Assembly (NCBI RefSeq): GCF_040833955.1
Contig: NZ_CP162133.1
Span: forward strand, 3,372,526-3,436,525
DNA from: Leptospira sp. WS60.C2
Lineage (GTDB): Bacteria; Spirochaetota; Leptospiria; Leptospirales; Leptospiraceae
Length of the DNA: 64,000 nucleotides
Direction of reading: 5' to 3'
Part shown: positions 9,061-19,098 of the stretch, in pieces
How positions within the stretch are numbered: position 1 is the first letter of the stretch
Layout of the letters: every line of letters begins with the position of its first letter
The notes under the pieces: model-generated
The model's database searches: none
What the model was told of the DNA's origin: nothing
Seen by the model: the letters and a program-made list of their open reading frames with translations, nothing else
Program-made: the position numbers and the translations under genes

Positions 9061-10035
9061 ATGAAATCTATATTCAAATCCAAACACATTCTAGTACTCA
9101 CATTCGTTCTTCTCACAAGCTTTACCGTGTATTTTTTGGGATACCCGAAGGAAAGAATTGATGCAAATGTTTCGCATGTCCTGATCCCCTCGCCAAAAAC
9201 AAAATCCAATCTAGTGTTTTCTATCTTACAAACTGGTGAAGCAAAAACCATAGAGGCGTTTGTGATCGAAGGTGGTTCTGTTTTCAAAATGATCACCGTC
9301 TCTCATTCCAGCTTTTACATCCAACACCCAAAAGGAAATTTTCTTTTTGATACGGGACTAGGAAACAATATCCAAGAACAGTTCTCTTTGTTTCCGTTTT
9401 ATCTCAAACTGTTAATGGAATACAAACTCATTGAAACAGCAAAATCACAACTCGAACGAAATGGTGTGAATCCCGATTCGATCGCAGATGTGTTTTTTTC
9501 ACATCTGCATTGGGATCATGCAAGTGGCCTAAAAGACTTTCCAAATGCGAACATACATAGTGTGAAAGAAGAATTGAACCATGCAAAAATCGAACTTGGT
9601 TACATACCTTCTCAATACGAAGGAGATGGTGTGAAGTGGAGACATATTCAATTTGAAGAAAAACCGTATGCCTCGTATCAAAAAAGTTTGGATTGGTTTG
9701 GAGATGGAACAGCAGTCTTTGTTCCGATGAAAGGACATAGCGAAGGTTCGGTGGGATTATTTTTACATACAGAAAATGGTGATGTTTATTTTTTAACTGG
9801 TGATATCGTTTGGAGGCGAGACGGATTTTTCGAACGAAAACACAAACCAAGAGGAGCAAGATGGATCGTCGATTATGATGTCCCAACACTTGGAGAAGAA
9901 ATCTCTCGTGTTCACAATCTCATTTTGGAAAATCCAAACCTAACCGTGATCCCAGCACACGATTTTGATGCACAAGTTTCACTTGGATTTTATCCCAAGA
10001 GGATTGGGGGGAACAAATTGATGACGATGGAGTGA
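9061..10035 (+). CDS. MBL-fold metallo-hydrolase, membrane-anchored or exported
   Basis: A 324-residue protein with an N-terminal hydrophobic segment (residues 8-27) and then a metallo-beta-lactamase fold. HLHWDH at residues 148-153 is the metal-binding motif. Further ligands are in GHSEGSVG, FLTGDIVW and IPAHDFD. The family includes lactonases and other hydrolases; the order of motifs resembles the lactonase-like group, but the substrate is not determinable here. It sits 12 bp after a TetR regulator, implying inducible expression by a compound related to its substrate. Confidence 0.85.
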   Translation: MKSIFKSKHILVLTFVLLTSFTVYFLGYPKERIDANVSHVLIPSPKTKSNLVFSILQTGEAKTIEAFVIEGGSVFKMITVSHSSFYIQHPKGNFLFDTGLGNNIQEQFSLFPFYLKLLMEYKLIETAKSQLERNGVNPDSIADVFFSHLHWDHASGLKDFPNANIHSVKEELNHAKIELGYIPSQYEGDGVKWRHIQFEEKPYASYQKSLDWFGDGTAVFVPMKGHSEGSVGLFLHTENGDVYFLTGDIVWRRDGFFERKHKPRGARWIVDYDVPTLGEEISRVHNLILENPNLTVIPAHDFDAQVSLGFYPKRIGGNKLMTME

Positions 10036-10157
10036 GAAGGAAGTTTGCAGAGGAAAATCATGATCGAGAAGTCCAATAATTGTTCGAAAATCAATGACAA
10101 ACATAAGAAAATTGTTTGATTTCTCATTTCAGCGGTGTAACTTTAAAAAGAACCAAT

Positions 10158-10388
10158 ATGAAATCGCTTAGCTTTCAAATACCTGATCAAATTGATTTGA
10201 GTGAATACGATTTTAAAATGGCGATGGCTGTAAAGCTTTATGAAACGGGTAAAATTTCCGTTGGCCAGGCAGCCGAAATTGTGAACCTATCAAAATCATC
10301 TTTCATAGAAGTCATGAAAAATTATGGATCTTCCCTATTGGTCGGATACACCTCCGATGATTTTGCAAATGACTTAAAGAATGCTTGA
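10158..10388 (+). CDS. UPF0175-family small protein, antitoxin-like
   Basis: From ATG 10158 the product has 76 residues: a short N-terminal strand, then FKMAMAVKLYETGKISVGQAAEIVNLSKSSFIEVMKNYG, the helix-turn-helix of UPF0175. Members of this family commonly precede a PIN-like toxin as the antitoxin and DNA-binding autoregulator. Here the downstream gene is in the opposite orientation 43 bp away and no partner can be found, so it is a solitary copy. It may be a transcription regulator or the remnant of a lost pair. Confidence 0.8.
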   Translation: MKSLSFQIPDQIDLSEYDFKMAMAVKLYETGKISVGQAAEIVNLSKSSFIEVMKNYGSSLLVGYTSDDFANDLKNA

Positions 10389-10431
10389 GATCATCTCAAA
10401 CACAAGTTGTTTAATTCTTCTTTCCCATTTC

Positions 10432-11022
10432 CTAATCCTGCGGCTTTTGTTTTGACACTAACAATTTGATTCCTTGTAAGGATTGTTCTAACCGTTCGAT
10501 TTCGGATTGGATCTCGTTACGATTTTCCTGAATGGCATTGTGAAACCCATGAGCTTTGCCCATAAGGGCGTGGTAATCGAGTGAGATTTGGTGGAGGGCT
10601 GCATCCCATTGTTTAGGGGCGATCCTTCTTTTTTTCCAATAGAGTTTTTTTCCCCATAAGTAAACCCATTGCCCAAAGCCAATGGCATGAAGAGGAATGA
10701 GAATATAAAGAGAAGAAAGAATCACCTTACTATAAGAAATGCTTTCAGAAAATAAACCCCAAAAATAGCTCCAAAGAAGTGCTAAAAGTCCGACAGCAAT
10801 TGTTAGATTTGCCTTAGGAGTGCTGGGAGAGATGGAGTTAAAAATAGAAAGGAGGATGACAGAAAAGATGAGTAAGAGGAGAACTTCCCAAGGGACTAAA
10901 GTAAAAAACAAATCCCAAAACTTTTGAAAATTCTCCCAACTGGTTTTGATCTGGTTGATGGTCGTTTGGATTTCAACAATTTGGTTTTGGATTTTTTGAA
11001 AGAAGTCTGTAATCGCTGACAT
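10432..11022 (-). CDS. Membrane protein with coiled-coil ends, function unknown
   Basis: From the ATG at 11022 the product has 196 residues. An amphipathic helix (residues about 5-40, rich in Ile, Gln and Asn) is followed by three hydrophobic segments at about 45-65, 75-95 and 105-130. A basic loop, WGKKLYWKKRR, comes next, then a C-terminal coiled coil with Glu and Gln. Not recognised. Its start codon overlaps that of the divergent gene in the tetranucleotide CATG at 11020-11023, so at least one of the two starts may be misplaced. Confidence 0.6.
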   Translation of the reverse strand: MSAITDFFQKIQNQIVEIQTTINQIKTSWENFQKFWDLFFTLVPWEVLLLLIFSVILLSIFNSISPSTPKANLTIAVGLLALLWSYFWGLFSESISYSKVILSSLYILIPLHAIGFGQWVYLWGKKLYWKKRRIAPKQWDAALHQISLDYHALMGKAHGFHNAIQENRNEIQSEIERLEQSLQGIKLLVSKQKPQD

Positions 11023-12067
11023 GTACCAAATTCTAATCAAAATCAAAAATCAGGCAAGTGGTTTCTTTTCTCAATTTTTATCACCTAGCACCACTCGAAA
11101 TCTTCTTCTCCTTTATAGCATTCTCGTAGTTCCTTTCTTCATATACCATGAAGCACATTTACCATGGCATTATATCTTTGTTTTGTGTTTGGTTTCCTTA
11201 GTTGTTGGTCTTTTGATTACATACTTAAGTTTGTATGTCATCCAGCTTTATTGGAAAGAAACATTTCACCCCTTGATTGAAATTGGAGTTTTGCTCCTTT
11301 TTATTTTGGCACTTTGGTTGACCGAGGTTTTACTCTTTGAGGCGGGAACTGTATTCTTATTTTTATTCATCACTGTTGCTTTTTTCATTCGTATTTTACA
11401 ACTCACTGAATATGCACGATTGTTACTTGCATTTTGTTTGGTGGTTAGCAATGCACTGATTTCTTTTAAAGCACTACAAGGTGCCGAAATTCTATCGGCA
11501 TATCTTCTTTTTAAAAACAAATACCAAATTGAAGAAAAAGATTTAAACAGGTGGGAAGTAAAAAACGACAAAGAATATTGGAACGAGGAACTTCAATTTG
11601 GTTTTACATTACCGGAAGGGATGTTTTTTTATAAACCAGAAGATCTAACCTTAGAAAATAAAACGGGGGTGGGTCAAATTGCAGGATTACTTTCGTTTAG
11701 CGATCATGATGCGGAACGATATCCATTTGTACGGATTTTTTATTTTCCTGATTATTTGGGTTTTCAAAAAGAACAAGCAATTCAAGAATTTTCTGAATTC
11801 TTAAAAATCCAGGTGAGTAAGGGAGACATCGAAGACCTCCAAGAGATCCAACAAAAAGAAGTACAGGACTTTATTTTACTTTCTAAGTTTTGGACATTTT
11901 ACGATCTCTTGCGACCTAGATATTCTAAAACGGGTTTTATGATTTTGGAAAACTCAAATCATGATAAACTTTTATTTCACATGACGGAAAACTTAGAAAA
12001 AGGAGAAATTCACGAACAAGTGATTCGTGAATTCTTAGCATCAATTCGTTTCAGAAATGGATTGTAA
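11021..12067 (+). CDS. Multi-pass membrane protein, function unknown
   Basis: A 348-residue protein: about five hydrophobic segments between residues 25 and 165, followed by a soluble C-terminal domain of about 180 residues (WNEELQFGFTLPEGMFFY, then VRIFYFPDYLG). That domain reads like a compact alpha-beta fold but is not recognised. The start overlaps the divergent gene in CATG, and no clear ribosome-binding site is present. Its end overlaps the convergent M23 peptidase gene by 27 bp. Confidence 0.6.
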   Translation: MYQILIKIKNQASGFFSQFLSPSTTRNLLLLYSILVVPFFIYHEAHLPWHYIFVLCLVSLVVGLLITYLSLYVIQLYWKETFHPLIEIGVLLLFILALWLTEVLLFEAGTVFLFLFITVAFFIRILQLTEYARLLLAFCLVVSNALISFKALQGAEILSAYLLFKNKYQIEEKDLNRWEVKNDKEYWNEELQFGFTLPEGMFFYKPEDLTLENKTGVGQIAGLLSFSDHDAERYPFVRIFYFPDYLGFQKEQAIQEFSEFLKIQVSKGDIEDLQEIQQKEVQDFILLSKFWTFYDLLRPRYSKTGFMILENSNHDKLLFHMTENLEKGEIHEQVIREFLASIRFRNGL

Positions 12068-13015
12068 TGCGATGAGAGAAAGTGGATCCACTAATACACC
12101 ATTGATTTTCGCACCTAAATGCAAATGAGGCCCTGTTGACATCCCAGTGGATCCGATGGTTCCGATTTGTTGGCCTTGTTTCACCACTTCACCCACTTTC
12201 ACTTTGATTTCGTCTTGGTGCATGTAAAAGGAAAAGATCTTATTTCCATGGTCGATGATGGTAAAATTTCCTTCATAATACGTTTTTTGTGCTAAGACAA
12301 CCGTTCCATCTTGGATGGCATATATGGGAGTTCCTGTTTTTCCACGAAAGTCCACTCCCCCATGAGGCCGACCTTGTTTGTTATTATAGTCTCGCCTAAC
12401 ATAAAACTTACTAGTGATAAAAATAGTATCCAGAGGGTTTTTAAAATTCTTTTGAAACTGCAGAGGAGATGTTTTGGTAAATGCGGCTTCTTTTGCATTT
12501 CTACAGTCTTGGATAAAGTCTAACACTTCTTTGGGAAGTTCTTTGGTGACAAATTTTTCATCCACTTTGATCTGTTGGTTTTTTTTGATCACCTGGAACT
12601 TGGTTGGTTCTAATATAATCTGGTACTGTTTTTGTCCACGTTTGACAAAAAAGATTTTGGAAACAATCTCTAAGGTCATCGCACCAGCAGGTGTGTCTGG
12701 AGAGATAGGCAAAAAAGCAATCATACTGTTTTCGCGTTTGGTCAGAATCACATCTTTTCCAAGCCAACTCACTTTGTAAGATTCATTGATCCACTTTTTG
12801 TCTTTCGGAGTGAGTTTTAAGAAAATCACTTCACCACGAGTGAAACGGCGAGCTTCCATCAATAAGGAAAAGTTCTTCTCTTCTTTTTTGACAAAGTAAT
12901 TTCCTGTAGATGTGATCGGTTTGGTAGATTTTTTTTTGACTTCGCGAGATTCAGCAGGGACTGCCTGCACAAAAGATAGTATAATAGAAAATAGAAGAAT
13001 AGAACGAACCATCAT
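12041..13015 (-). CDS. M23-family peptidoglycan endopeptidase
   Basis: A 324-residue exported protein with a signal peptide ending VQAVPAES. The C-terminal LytM-type domain has the zinc ligands in HGGVDFRGKTGTPIYA and in GPHLHLGAKING, preceded by the usual SFYMHQDEI segment containing another active-site histidine. The N-terminal half looks like a beta-rich domain, as in many M23 proteins. It likely cleaves peptide cross-links in the cell wall; all active-site residues are intact. Its 3' end overlaps the convergent membrane-protein gene. Confidence 0.88.
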   Translation of the reverse strand: MMVRSILLFSIILSFVQAVPAESREVKKKSTKPITSTGNYFVKKEEKNFSLLMEARRFTRGEVIFLKLTPKDKKWINESYKVSWLGKDVILTKRENSMIAFLPISPDTPAGAMTLEIVSKIFFVKRGQKQYQIILEPTKFQVIKKNQQIKVDEKFVTKELPKEVLDFIQDCRNAKEAAFTKTSPLQFQKNFKNPLDTIFITSKFYVRRDYNNKQGRPHGGVDFRGKTGTPIYAIQDGTVVLAQKTYYEGNFTIIDHGNKIFSFYMHQDEIKVKVGEVVKQGQQIGTIGSTGMSTGPHLHLGAKINGVLVDPLSLIALQSISETN

Positions 13016-13027
13016 TCCAAATTTCGG

Positions 13028-15484
13028 CTATTTTGATTGAGCAGATTCGTTAAATTTTTTCACAAACTGAACAAATTCCTCTTCAGGAAGAGGTTTGCTA
13101 TAAAAATACCCTTGGATCATATGACATCCCAAGTCATGCAACAAATCTCTTTGTGCAGCATTCTCAACACCTTCTGCAATCACTTCCAAACCAAGCGAAT
13201 GTGCCATATTAATGATCGCTTTACAAATCGCTCGGTCATCTTCATTGAGTTCTAAATCGACAACAAAAGAACGATCAATTTTGATCACATCAGCATCAAT
13301 TTTCTTTAAATAACTGAGTGAACTATAACCTGTTCCAAAGTCATCAATGGAAACTTTGATTCCTAGTTGGGATAAATACTCAAATGCTTCGATACTTTTT
13401 TCTGGATTTTCCATGATGGAACTCTCTGTGAGTTCCAATTCAATTTCTTCTGGATTAACTCCATATTGTAAGATGGTCGCTTGTACTCGATGAGACCAAT
13501 TGGAACGTGCTAATTGTTTTCCACTCACATTGATGCTCAAAGGAAAACTTGGTAATTTCATCTCACACCATTGCCGTTTCAATCGGCATGCTTCTTCCAA
13601 CACCCAATCCCCAATCCTTTCGATGATACCCGAATCCTCTGCAACAGGGATAAATTCGATAGGAGGAACCCAACCACGTTCAGGATGTTTCCATCGAATG
13701 AGTGCTTCCGCACCGCATACTTGGTTTGTAATGGTAGAAATTTTTGGTTGGAAAAATAAAAGTAACTCGTCGTTTTGAATTGCCTTTCGTAGGGAATTCT
13801 CAATGTACAATCGTTTTTCAGAGCGTAAAATCAATTCGTTTGTATAGAATTTATAATTATTACGACCAAGTTCTTTGGCTTTGTACATCGCCATGTCAGA
13901 ATTTTTTAACAACTCAGCGGACGTGACGCCATCATTTGGGGAAAGTGCAATTCCCATACTGACGGTTGTAAACAAGTCGCGACCCATAATGTGGAATGGT
14001 TGGCTTAAGATATCCAAAATTTTTTGTGCAAACTCTGCAGCGGCACTTTTGCTAGGAACGTCCACTTTGAGTATAGCAAACTCATCTCCACCAAATCGAG
14101 CAACTGTATCCACTTCTGTCATCACTCGTTTGAGTCTTGCACCAACCATCTGCAAGAGGATATCCCCTTTGGTATGACCCAAACTATCATTGATGAATTT
14201 AAAATTATCAATATCAAAGAAATAAAAAGCAAGTAAGGTTTCCGAAGATTTATGATTCTTTAACGCTTGGTTGGCATGATCAATGAATAAAGTTCGATTG
14301 GAAAGTCCAGTTAATGCGTCGTAATACGCAAGATAGGTGATTCTTTCTTCCGATAATTTACGTTCTGTGATATCCACTCCAAAACTAATGATTCGTTTTT
14401 GATTGGTTTCTGAATCATCGATAGGAATGTATTTTCTTAATAAATATGTGACCTTATCATTATGATCTTGGATGAGTTCTTCAAATTCGACAATTTCATT
14501 CTCTTTGGCCGCAACTTCTAAGAATTTTTTCCTACGTTCATAAAATTCAGGAGGTAGATCTAACTTTTCAGCCAGATCCACATCTGTTTTTTTATACAAC
14601 CACTTTCGAATTTCTTTATTGGATAAAAAGACAGGGTTTGTGTATTCATATTCGAAATTAGAATTTAATACGGCAATGTCAGAATCCAAATTATCCAAGA
14701 TGAATTCATAAAACGCCTTTTGGTTTTTGACTTGTTCTTGGGATCGTTTTCGTTCGGTAATATCTCGAAACGTGGCCCAAATCGCCATCTTTCCATTCAC
14801 GGGAAACAATCGAAACGAAGACTCTGTTGGAATGTTTCTTCCTGATTTGGTTCGTAACGCCGTGCTTTCGATTAAATTTCCTTCAAACTCCGCATCTTCA
14901 TCCACCTCCACTGGTGGCATAAAGTAAGAAAATTCCTTACCTACAATTTCATCTAAACTATATTCCAAAACAACCACTGCTTGTTTGTTGGCATTGATGA
15001 TTTGTTTTGTATTTGGATCAATTTGCATGAGGACGTCTAAGGATTCTTCAAAGACATTTTCCAAAACCACCACCTTCTCACGGATTTTATCGTAAGCGAT
15101 CGAGCGGTTCATATCTTCTATCAGGCGTTCTGCGAAATTTAGAACCAAATCTAAATTTCCGACAGAATAAGTGGGTTCTGCTAAGTGCAAAAAAGTGGGA
15201 TGAGCAACCCTGGAAAGCTCTTCAGGAGTGAGTGTGCTCTCAGATAAAATGACGTAAGGTGATTCAGGGAAATGTTCAAAAATAAATTTCTGTTTTTCCA
15301 TCGCATGGGAATCGTTCCAAAACAGAAAAACGGCAGATTCTTGGATGGATCCTGGTTTGATTTTTAAGATAGAAGGGAAGCTGTGCACATGACAGCTATC
15401 AATATTCGTTATGTCCCTTAATAACTGATTATAGAACTGATGATCAGATTCTTCGATGTAGATTGAAATCTGCTTCAGTGACAT
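13028..15484 (-). CDS. PAS-GGDEF-EAL cyclic-di-GMP signalling protein
   Basis: An 818-residue cytoplasmic protein. Residues about 1-130 resemble a receiver-like domain without an obvious phospho-acceptor. Two PAS regions follow (about 150-255 and 265-385), each ending in DITERKxS. The GGDEF domain has an intact RFGGDEF active site near residue 480. The EAL domain has EALIRW, NVSG, ELTES, DDFGTGYSSL, KIDRSFV, EGVE and QGYFYSKP, the complete set for phosphodiesterase activity. Both synthesis and hydrolysis of c-di-GMP look possible, with the PAS domains giving the input. It is 12 bp upstream of the M23 peptidase gene on the same strand. Confidence 0.92.
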   Translation of the reverse strand: MSLKQISIYIEESDHQFYNQLLRDITNIDSCHVHSFPSILKIKPGSIQESAVFLFWNDSHAMEKQKFIFEHFPESPYVILSESTLTPEELSRVAHPTFLHLAEPTYSVGNLDLVLNFAERLIEDMNRSIAYDKIREKVVVLENVFEESLDVLMQIDPNTKQIINANKQAVVVLEYSLDEIVGKEFSYFMPPVEVDEDAEFEGNLIESTALRTKSGRNIPTESSFRLFPVNGKMAIWATFRDITERKRSQEQVKNQKAFYEFILDNLDSDIAVLNSNFEYEYTNPVFLSNKEIRKWLYKKTDVDLAEKLDLPPEFYERRKKFLEVAAKENEIVEFEELIQDHNDKVTYLLRKYIPIDDSETNQKRIISFGVDITERKLSEERITYLAYYDALTGLSNRTLFIDHANQALKNHKSSETLLAFYFFDIDNFKFINDSLGHTKGDILLQMVGARLKRVMTEVDTVARFGGDEFAILKVDVPSKSAAAEFAQKILDILSQPFHIMGRDLFTTVSMGIALSPNDGVTSAELLKNSDMAMYKAKELGRNNYKFYTNELILRSEKRLYIENSLRKAIQNDELLLFFQPKISTITNQVCGAEALIRWKHPERGWVPPIEFIPVAEDSGIIERIGDWVLEEACRLKRQWCEMKLPSFPLSINVSGKQLARSNWSHRVQATILQYGVNPEEIELELTESSIMENPEKSIEAFEYLSQLGIKVSIDDFGTGYSSLSYLKKIDADVIKIDRSFVVDLELNEDDRAICKAIINMAHSLGLEVIAEGVENAAQRDLLHDLGCHMIQGYFYSKPLPEEEFVQFVKKFNESAQSK

Positions 15485-15664
15485 GACCTACGCCAGTAGA
15501 CGAAAAATCCTTTTCCTTACAATAGATTTTTTACACCATACGCGTATGCGAGAGCGAAGCTTAGTTCCCGAACTGCGTTTCATGAAAATGACACCTGTTT
15601 GTTTCCTTAGCCTTTTGCTGTCACAGAACTGTCAGGTATCGAAAAAAGATTCCATGGATGAAAA

Positions 15665-15679
15665 TGAAATTGATTCTCA
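15665..15679 (+). promoter_or_regulatory. Fur-like operator before the haem-uptake operon
   Basis: The 15-mer TGAAATTGATTCTCA lies 41 bp before the first start codon of the operon. It matches 13 of 15 bases of the centre of the perfect palindrome found at the bfd gene (TGAGAATGATTCTCA), itself of the 7-1-7 form recognised by Fur proteins. Iron control of a haem receptor operon would be expected. The match is by reading only. Confidence 0.55.
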
Positions 15680-15720
15680 ATACCAGTACAGAAGTTTGGA
15701 TAAAAAAGACCGAGGTTCTT

Positions 15721-16269
15721 ATGAATACACTTTCTACAAAATTGAAAACATTGGTTCTACTGGCTCTCTTAGGTGGATTCACCTTCCAGTGTGAACAGAA
15801 AAAAGATGATCAAACAGCGACTTTGCTTTTAGGTGCAGCATTATTTGGTTCTCAAGGGGATTGCTCTGTATCTGCCACAGGCAAACCAAATATCAATACT
15901 TGGAATACCTCCTTTACAAATACCTCTTTTGTCACTCTAAGTAAAACTGGATCTATCCCTGTAATAGGCCATACTACTGCTGTCATCAGTTACCTGTCGA
16001 CTGGCGCTAAAACTATTGAATTAGCAGGAAAGGCAAATATCATCGTATATGGAGCCGATGGATGTCCACTTGCACCATCTCAAGTTATTAAGTCAAATAT
16101 TAGCTATACGGGTGATTTATCTGCAGACGCTACATTTGCAGATTCATATTTACTCAATGGTACTGGTCGAGTGGTAATTACTTCGTCAACAACAGGAGTC
16201 TTCATTTTAGTATATGCAAGACCCTCAACGGGACAATCTGCAAACATTCAATACCGTTTAGTACCATAG
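15721..16269 (+). CDS. Lipoprotein heading the haem-uptake operon
   Basis: From ATG 15721, with GAGG 6 nt upstream, a 182-residue lipoprotein with signal peptide ending TFQC (Cys24). An earlier in-frame ATG at 15658 would place the Fur-like site inside the gene and add residues before the signal peptide, so it was rejected. The mature part is rich in Thr, Ser and Ala with beta-type alternation and two cysteines (GDCSV, DGCPL). Not recognised as a named family. Only 1 bp separates it from the HmuY-like gene, so it is probably part of the same surface haem-binding system. Confidence 0.75.
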   Translation: MNTLSTKLKTLVLLALLGGFTFQCEQKKDDQTATLLLGAALFGSQGDCSVSATGKPNINTWNTSFTNTSFVTLSKTGSIPVIGHTTAVISYLSTGAKTIELAGKANIIVYGADGCPLAPSQVIKSNISYTGDLSADATFADSYLLNGTGRVVITSSTTGVFILVYARPSTGQSANIQYRLVP

Positions 16270-16270
16270 C

Positions 16271-16933
16271 ATGATACGTTTCTTTGTCATTGGAATTCTA
16301 CTTCTCGTTCTTTCTGCCTGCGCGAGACAAAAATCAGCGCTCTCAGACCAAGATTTGTTTGTGAACAATCTCATCACAAGCATTGTGAATGCAGGAAATC
16401 CCAATGCCTTGGATAAAATTGTATTCTCCCGTTCCAATGGGGACGGGAGTGTTACCACTCGCTTTAACGCGACCAATTTGGATTTTTATATCTTCTTTCA
16501 TTTTGAAACAAACAAACAAGTGCCCCTATCTCAAAAAGACACATTGACATGGGACATTGCCTTTAACCGCTATAAGGTGGCAACGAACTCAGGTGATACC
16601 AATCGGTTTGGTTTGGGTGGAGCTTGTTTGAGTAATACAAATGATTTTGCTGTTGCCAGTTCCACCTCTGCCGCTTCCCAAGGATGTGCAACGTTTACAA
16701 CCGACACTGCCGCCACGACAGAAGGCATAGGGGGCGCAGGAGCCGTTTATGTGGGAAATGCTCTCATGACCGAATGGTATTTTTATACGATAGGTAACTT
16801 AACTCCAAAACCGAATATCTATCTCGTTCGTTCTGGCACAGGCACTGCCATTTATGCTGTTAAAATTGAAAATTATTATAGTGATGCAGGAACTTCTGGG
16901 TATCCGACCATCCGCTGGAAAAAACTACCGTAA
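16271..16933 (+). CDS. HmuY-like haem-binding lipoprotein
   Basis: A 220-residue lipoprotein with signal peptide ending LSAC (Cys17). The mature domain has the HmuY-type pattern: an N-terminal [14 protein letters not shown] strand, [17 protein letters not shown], then an internal loop, a [14 protein letters not shown] segment and a final [12 protein letters not shown] followed by TIRWKKL. HmuY proteins capture haem at the surface and pass it to a TonB-dependent receptor. The receptor gene follows directly with a TAATG stop-start overlap, which supports the call. Confidence 0.82.
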   Translation: MIRFFVIGILLLVLSACARQKSALSDQDLFVNNLITSIVNAGNPNALDKIVFSRSNGDGSVTTRFNATNLDFYIFFHFETNKQVPLSQKDTLTWDIAFNRYKVATNSGDTNRFGLGGACLSNTNDFAVASSTSAASQGCATFTTDTAATTEGIGGAGAVYVGNALMTEWYFYTIGNLTPKPNIYLVRSGTGTAIYAVKIENYYSDAGTSGYPTIRWKKLP

Positions 16934-19098
16934 TGGTTTCTTATTTACAAGCCTTAGTTCCCATCTTCTGTTTGTTCCTTCTCTTTTGGGGCGAACTCCA
17001 TGCGCAGTCAAAAACCAATGGAAAAACAACAAACCCGAATGTAAAAACGGAAACACCTCCACCAACTGGCCAAACGGGAACTACTGATCCCAACCAAGAC
17101 CCAAGTAAAAATTCTGCCCCCATACAAACCACTTCAGAAGAAAACAAACCAGAAGAACCTCATGAAGAGGATCGGTTTAAAGAATTAGACAATCGAAACG
17201 GAATTGTTGTGACGGGATCTCGCGGGGAAAGACGCTTAAAAGACTCGGCAGTAGCAACAGAAGTCATTTCTAGAAAACGAATCGAACAAACAGGAGCACG
17301 TAACTTAGGTGAGGTGCTTGATACACAACTGGGGATCAATGTCACTCCATTTTTTGGCGGTTCCCAAGTGCAAATGTTGGGACTTGATTCCAAATATGTT
17401 TTATTTCTCGTGGATGGTCAACGAGTTGCAGGAAGGCTCAACAACACCATTGACTTAACTCGTTTCAAAGTACAAAACATTGAACGGATTGAAATCGTAA
17501 AAGGTAGTTCTTCTTCTTTGTATGGAGCTGATGCCATCGGTGGTGTGATTAACATCATCACCAAACAAGCAGAAAAACCGGAACATTACCAATTCCGTAC
17601 TTCGTATGGAAACGGTCGCCAAATGAACTTTGGTTCCCAAGGCGAAAAGAACATGATCGCCGATGTTGGTTTTAAAAATGATTTTGTAGCCACCAACTTT
17701 TTTGGCGGGTTCAACCAAGCGGCTGCTTATGATTTAGATCCACGAACTCCCGCCACAACAGGAAATTCATTCCAAGACAATAACTTGGGCGGGAACATGA
17801 CCTTCAACCCAGATGGACAATTCAAAGTCAAAACGGGAATCAATTACCTAAATCGGAACCAAGCTGGAATTGATTCGCGTGCCACTGGTGGTGTATTTGA
17901 TCGTACCAACTTAACAAACGACTTTTTAGCGTTAGGTGCTCTTGAATATTCTTATGGAAAACGCAATATGGCGTCTCTCCGAGGAAATTTCTCTCGTTGG
18001 GAAAACCAATACAAACTAGACCAAAGAAATTCCAACGAACTCGATGTGAAAGAAATCACAAACGAGTTTTCCTCACAAGGAGTTGCTCAGATTGATCACG
18101 AAGTACACAAAGACCACATGATCACTGCTGGTGTGGAATCTTTTTCGGAGGAACTCCAAACAGATCGATTGGAACGAAGAAATGCCTACAGAACGAGACG
18201 TGCGGCGTTTATCCAAGATGAATGGGTTGTTTGGCGCAATGGTTTTGTTTGGCGACTGGTTCCCGGTGTTCGGCATGATGTGGATTCACAATTTGGTGGA
18301 CAAACCACTCCGAAAATTGCAACGAAAGTTGATATCACTAGTAACCTTGTTTTCCGAGCCAGTTACGGAAAAGGGTTTCGTCCACCCTCGTTCCGTGAAT
18401 TGTACTTACGATTTGAAAACCCTGGTGTGGGTTATACGGTGGAAGGAAATGACAAACTGCGTCCAGAAAAATCAACCACCGTCAATGCGGATATTGAATA
18501 CACTCCTTTTAAATTTTGGACACTGTCTCTCAGCGTATTTCGAAATGATATCACTGACCTCATCCAATATAGTTTTGGAACCCGTACGAGTGAATTTGCT
18601 ACCTTCCAATTGAAAAATGTACAACGTGCTTACACAAGAGGTGTAGAAGCTGGGTCTCGTGTTCGTTTTTTGAAATACTTTGCTTTGGAATTGGGATACA
18701 ACCAAACCGATACTAGGGACCTAACAACGGATAGACCCTTGGAAGGCCGTGCCCTCCACCAAGGAACAATGAATTTTTTTGTGAACGCACCTGGTGGTTG
18801 GGAATTTGCTCTCCGTGCGAAACGCTTAGACAAACGTCCATTTTACAGCACTACCAACGATTTTACCGCTGGCACAAGCACAGCCCTCATTGACCAACAA
18901 ACGCGAAGTGTAGAAGAGAACAACAAGGTGGTGTATGGAAAACCATTCACACTCCTGAACGTTCGGATGGAGAAAAAATTTTTTGAAGGGAGGATGTCGA
19001 TCTTTTTAGGAGTGGACAATGTTTTGGACCAATACGAGCTTACTTACAATCCTATTCGTCCAAGGTTTTACTATGGCGGACTCCAAGCCACATTCTGA
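16933..19098 (+). CDS. TonB-dependent receptor, probable haem receptor
   Basis: A 721-residue outer-membrane receptor. The signal peptide ends LHAQ, followed by a Pro/Thr/Glu-rich linker of about 65 residues. A plug domain follows, with [22 protein letters not shown] (a TonB-box-like region), then [12 protein letters not shown] and [28 protein letters not shown]. The beta-barrel fills the rest and ends in an aromatic residue (QATF). With the HmuY-like gene upstream and the Fur-like operator, haem is the likely substrate. Its start shares a base with the upstream stop, and its end overlaps the next gene by 26 bp. Confidence 0.9.
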   Translation: MVSYLQALVPIFCLFLLFWGELHAQSKTNGKTTNPNVKTETPPPTGQTGTTDPNQDPSKNSAPIQTTSEENKPEEPHEEDRFKELDNRNGIVVTGSRGERRLKDSAVATEVISRKRIEQTGARNLGEVLDTQLGINVTPFFGGSQVQMLGLDSKYVLFLVDGQRVAGRLNNTIDLTRFKVQNIERIEIVKGSSSSLYGADAIGGVINIITKQAEKPEHYQFRTSYGNGRQMNFGSQGEKNMIADVGFKNDFVATNFFGGFNQAAAYDLDPRTPATTGNSFQDNNLGGNMTFNPDGQFKVKTGINYLNRNQAGIDSRATGGVFDRTNLTNDFLALGALEYSYGKRNMASLRGNFSRWENQYKLDQRNSNELDVKEITNEFSSQGVAQIDHEVHKDHMITAGVESFSEELQTDRLERRNAYRTRRAAFIQDEWVVWRNGFVWRLVPGVRHDVDSQFGGQTTPKIATKVDITSNLVFRASYGKGFRPPSFRELYLRFENPGVGYTVEGNDKLRPEKSTTVNADIEYTPFKFWTLSLSVFRNDITDLIQYSFGTRTSEFATFQLKNVQRAYTRGVEAGSRVRFLKYFALELGYNQTDTRDLTTDRPLEGRALHQGTMNFFVNAPGGWEFALRAKRLDKRPFYSTTNDFTAGTSTALIDQQTRSVEENNKVVYGKPFTLLNVRMEKKFFEGRMSIFLGVDNVLDQYELTYNPIRPRFYYGGLQATF

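Noticed and set aside
9428..9889. A 153-codon frame on the minus strand opposite the MBL gene
   Set aside because: Low-complexity His/Leu-rich translation opposite a conserved enzyme; no start or family support.
15582..15794. Small frame with a possible lipobox (SQNC) before the haem operon
   Set aside because: It would run over the Fur-like operator and into the next gene in another frame; the operon lipoprotein at 15721 has the better start site.
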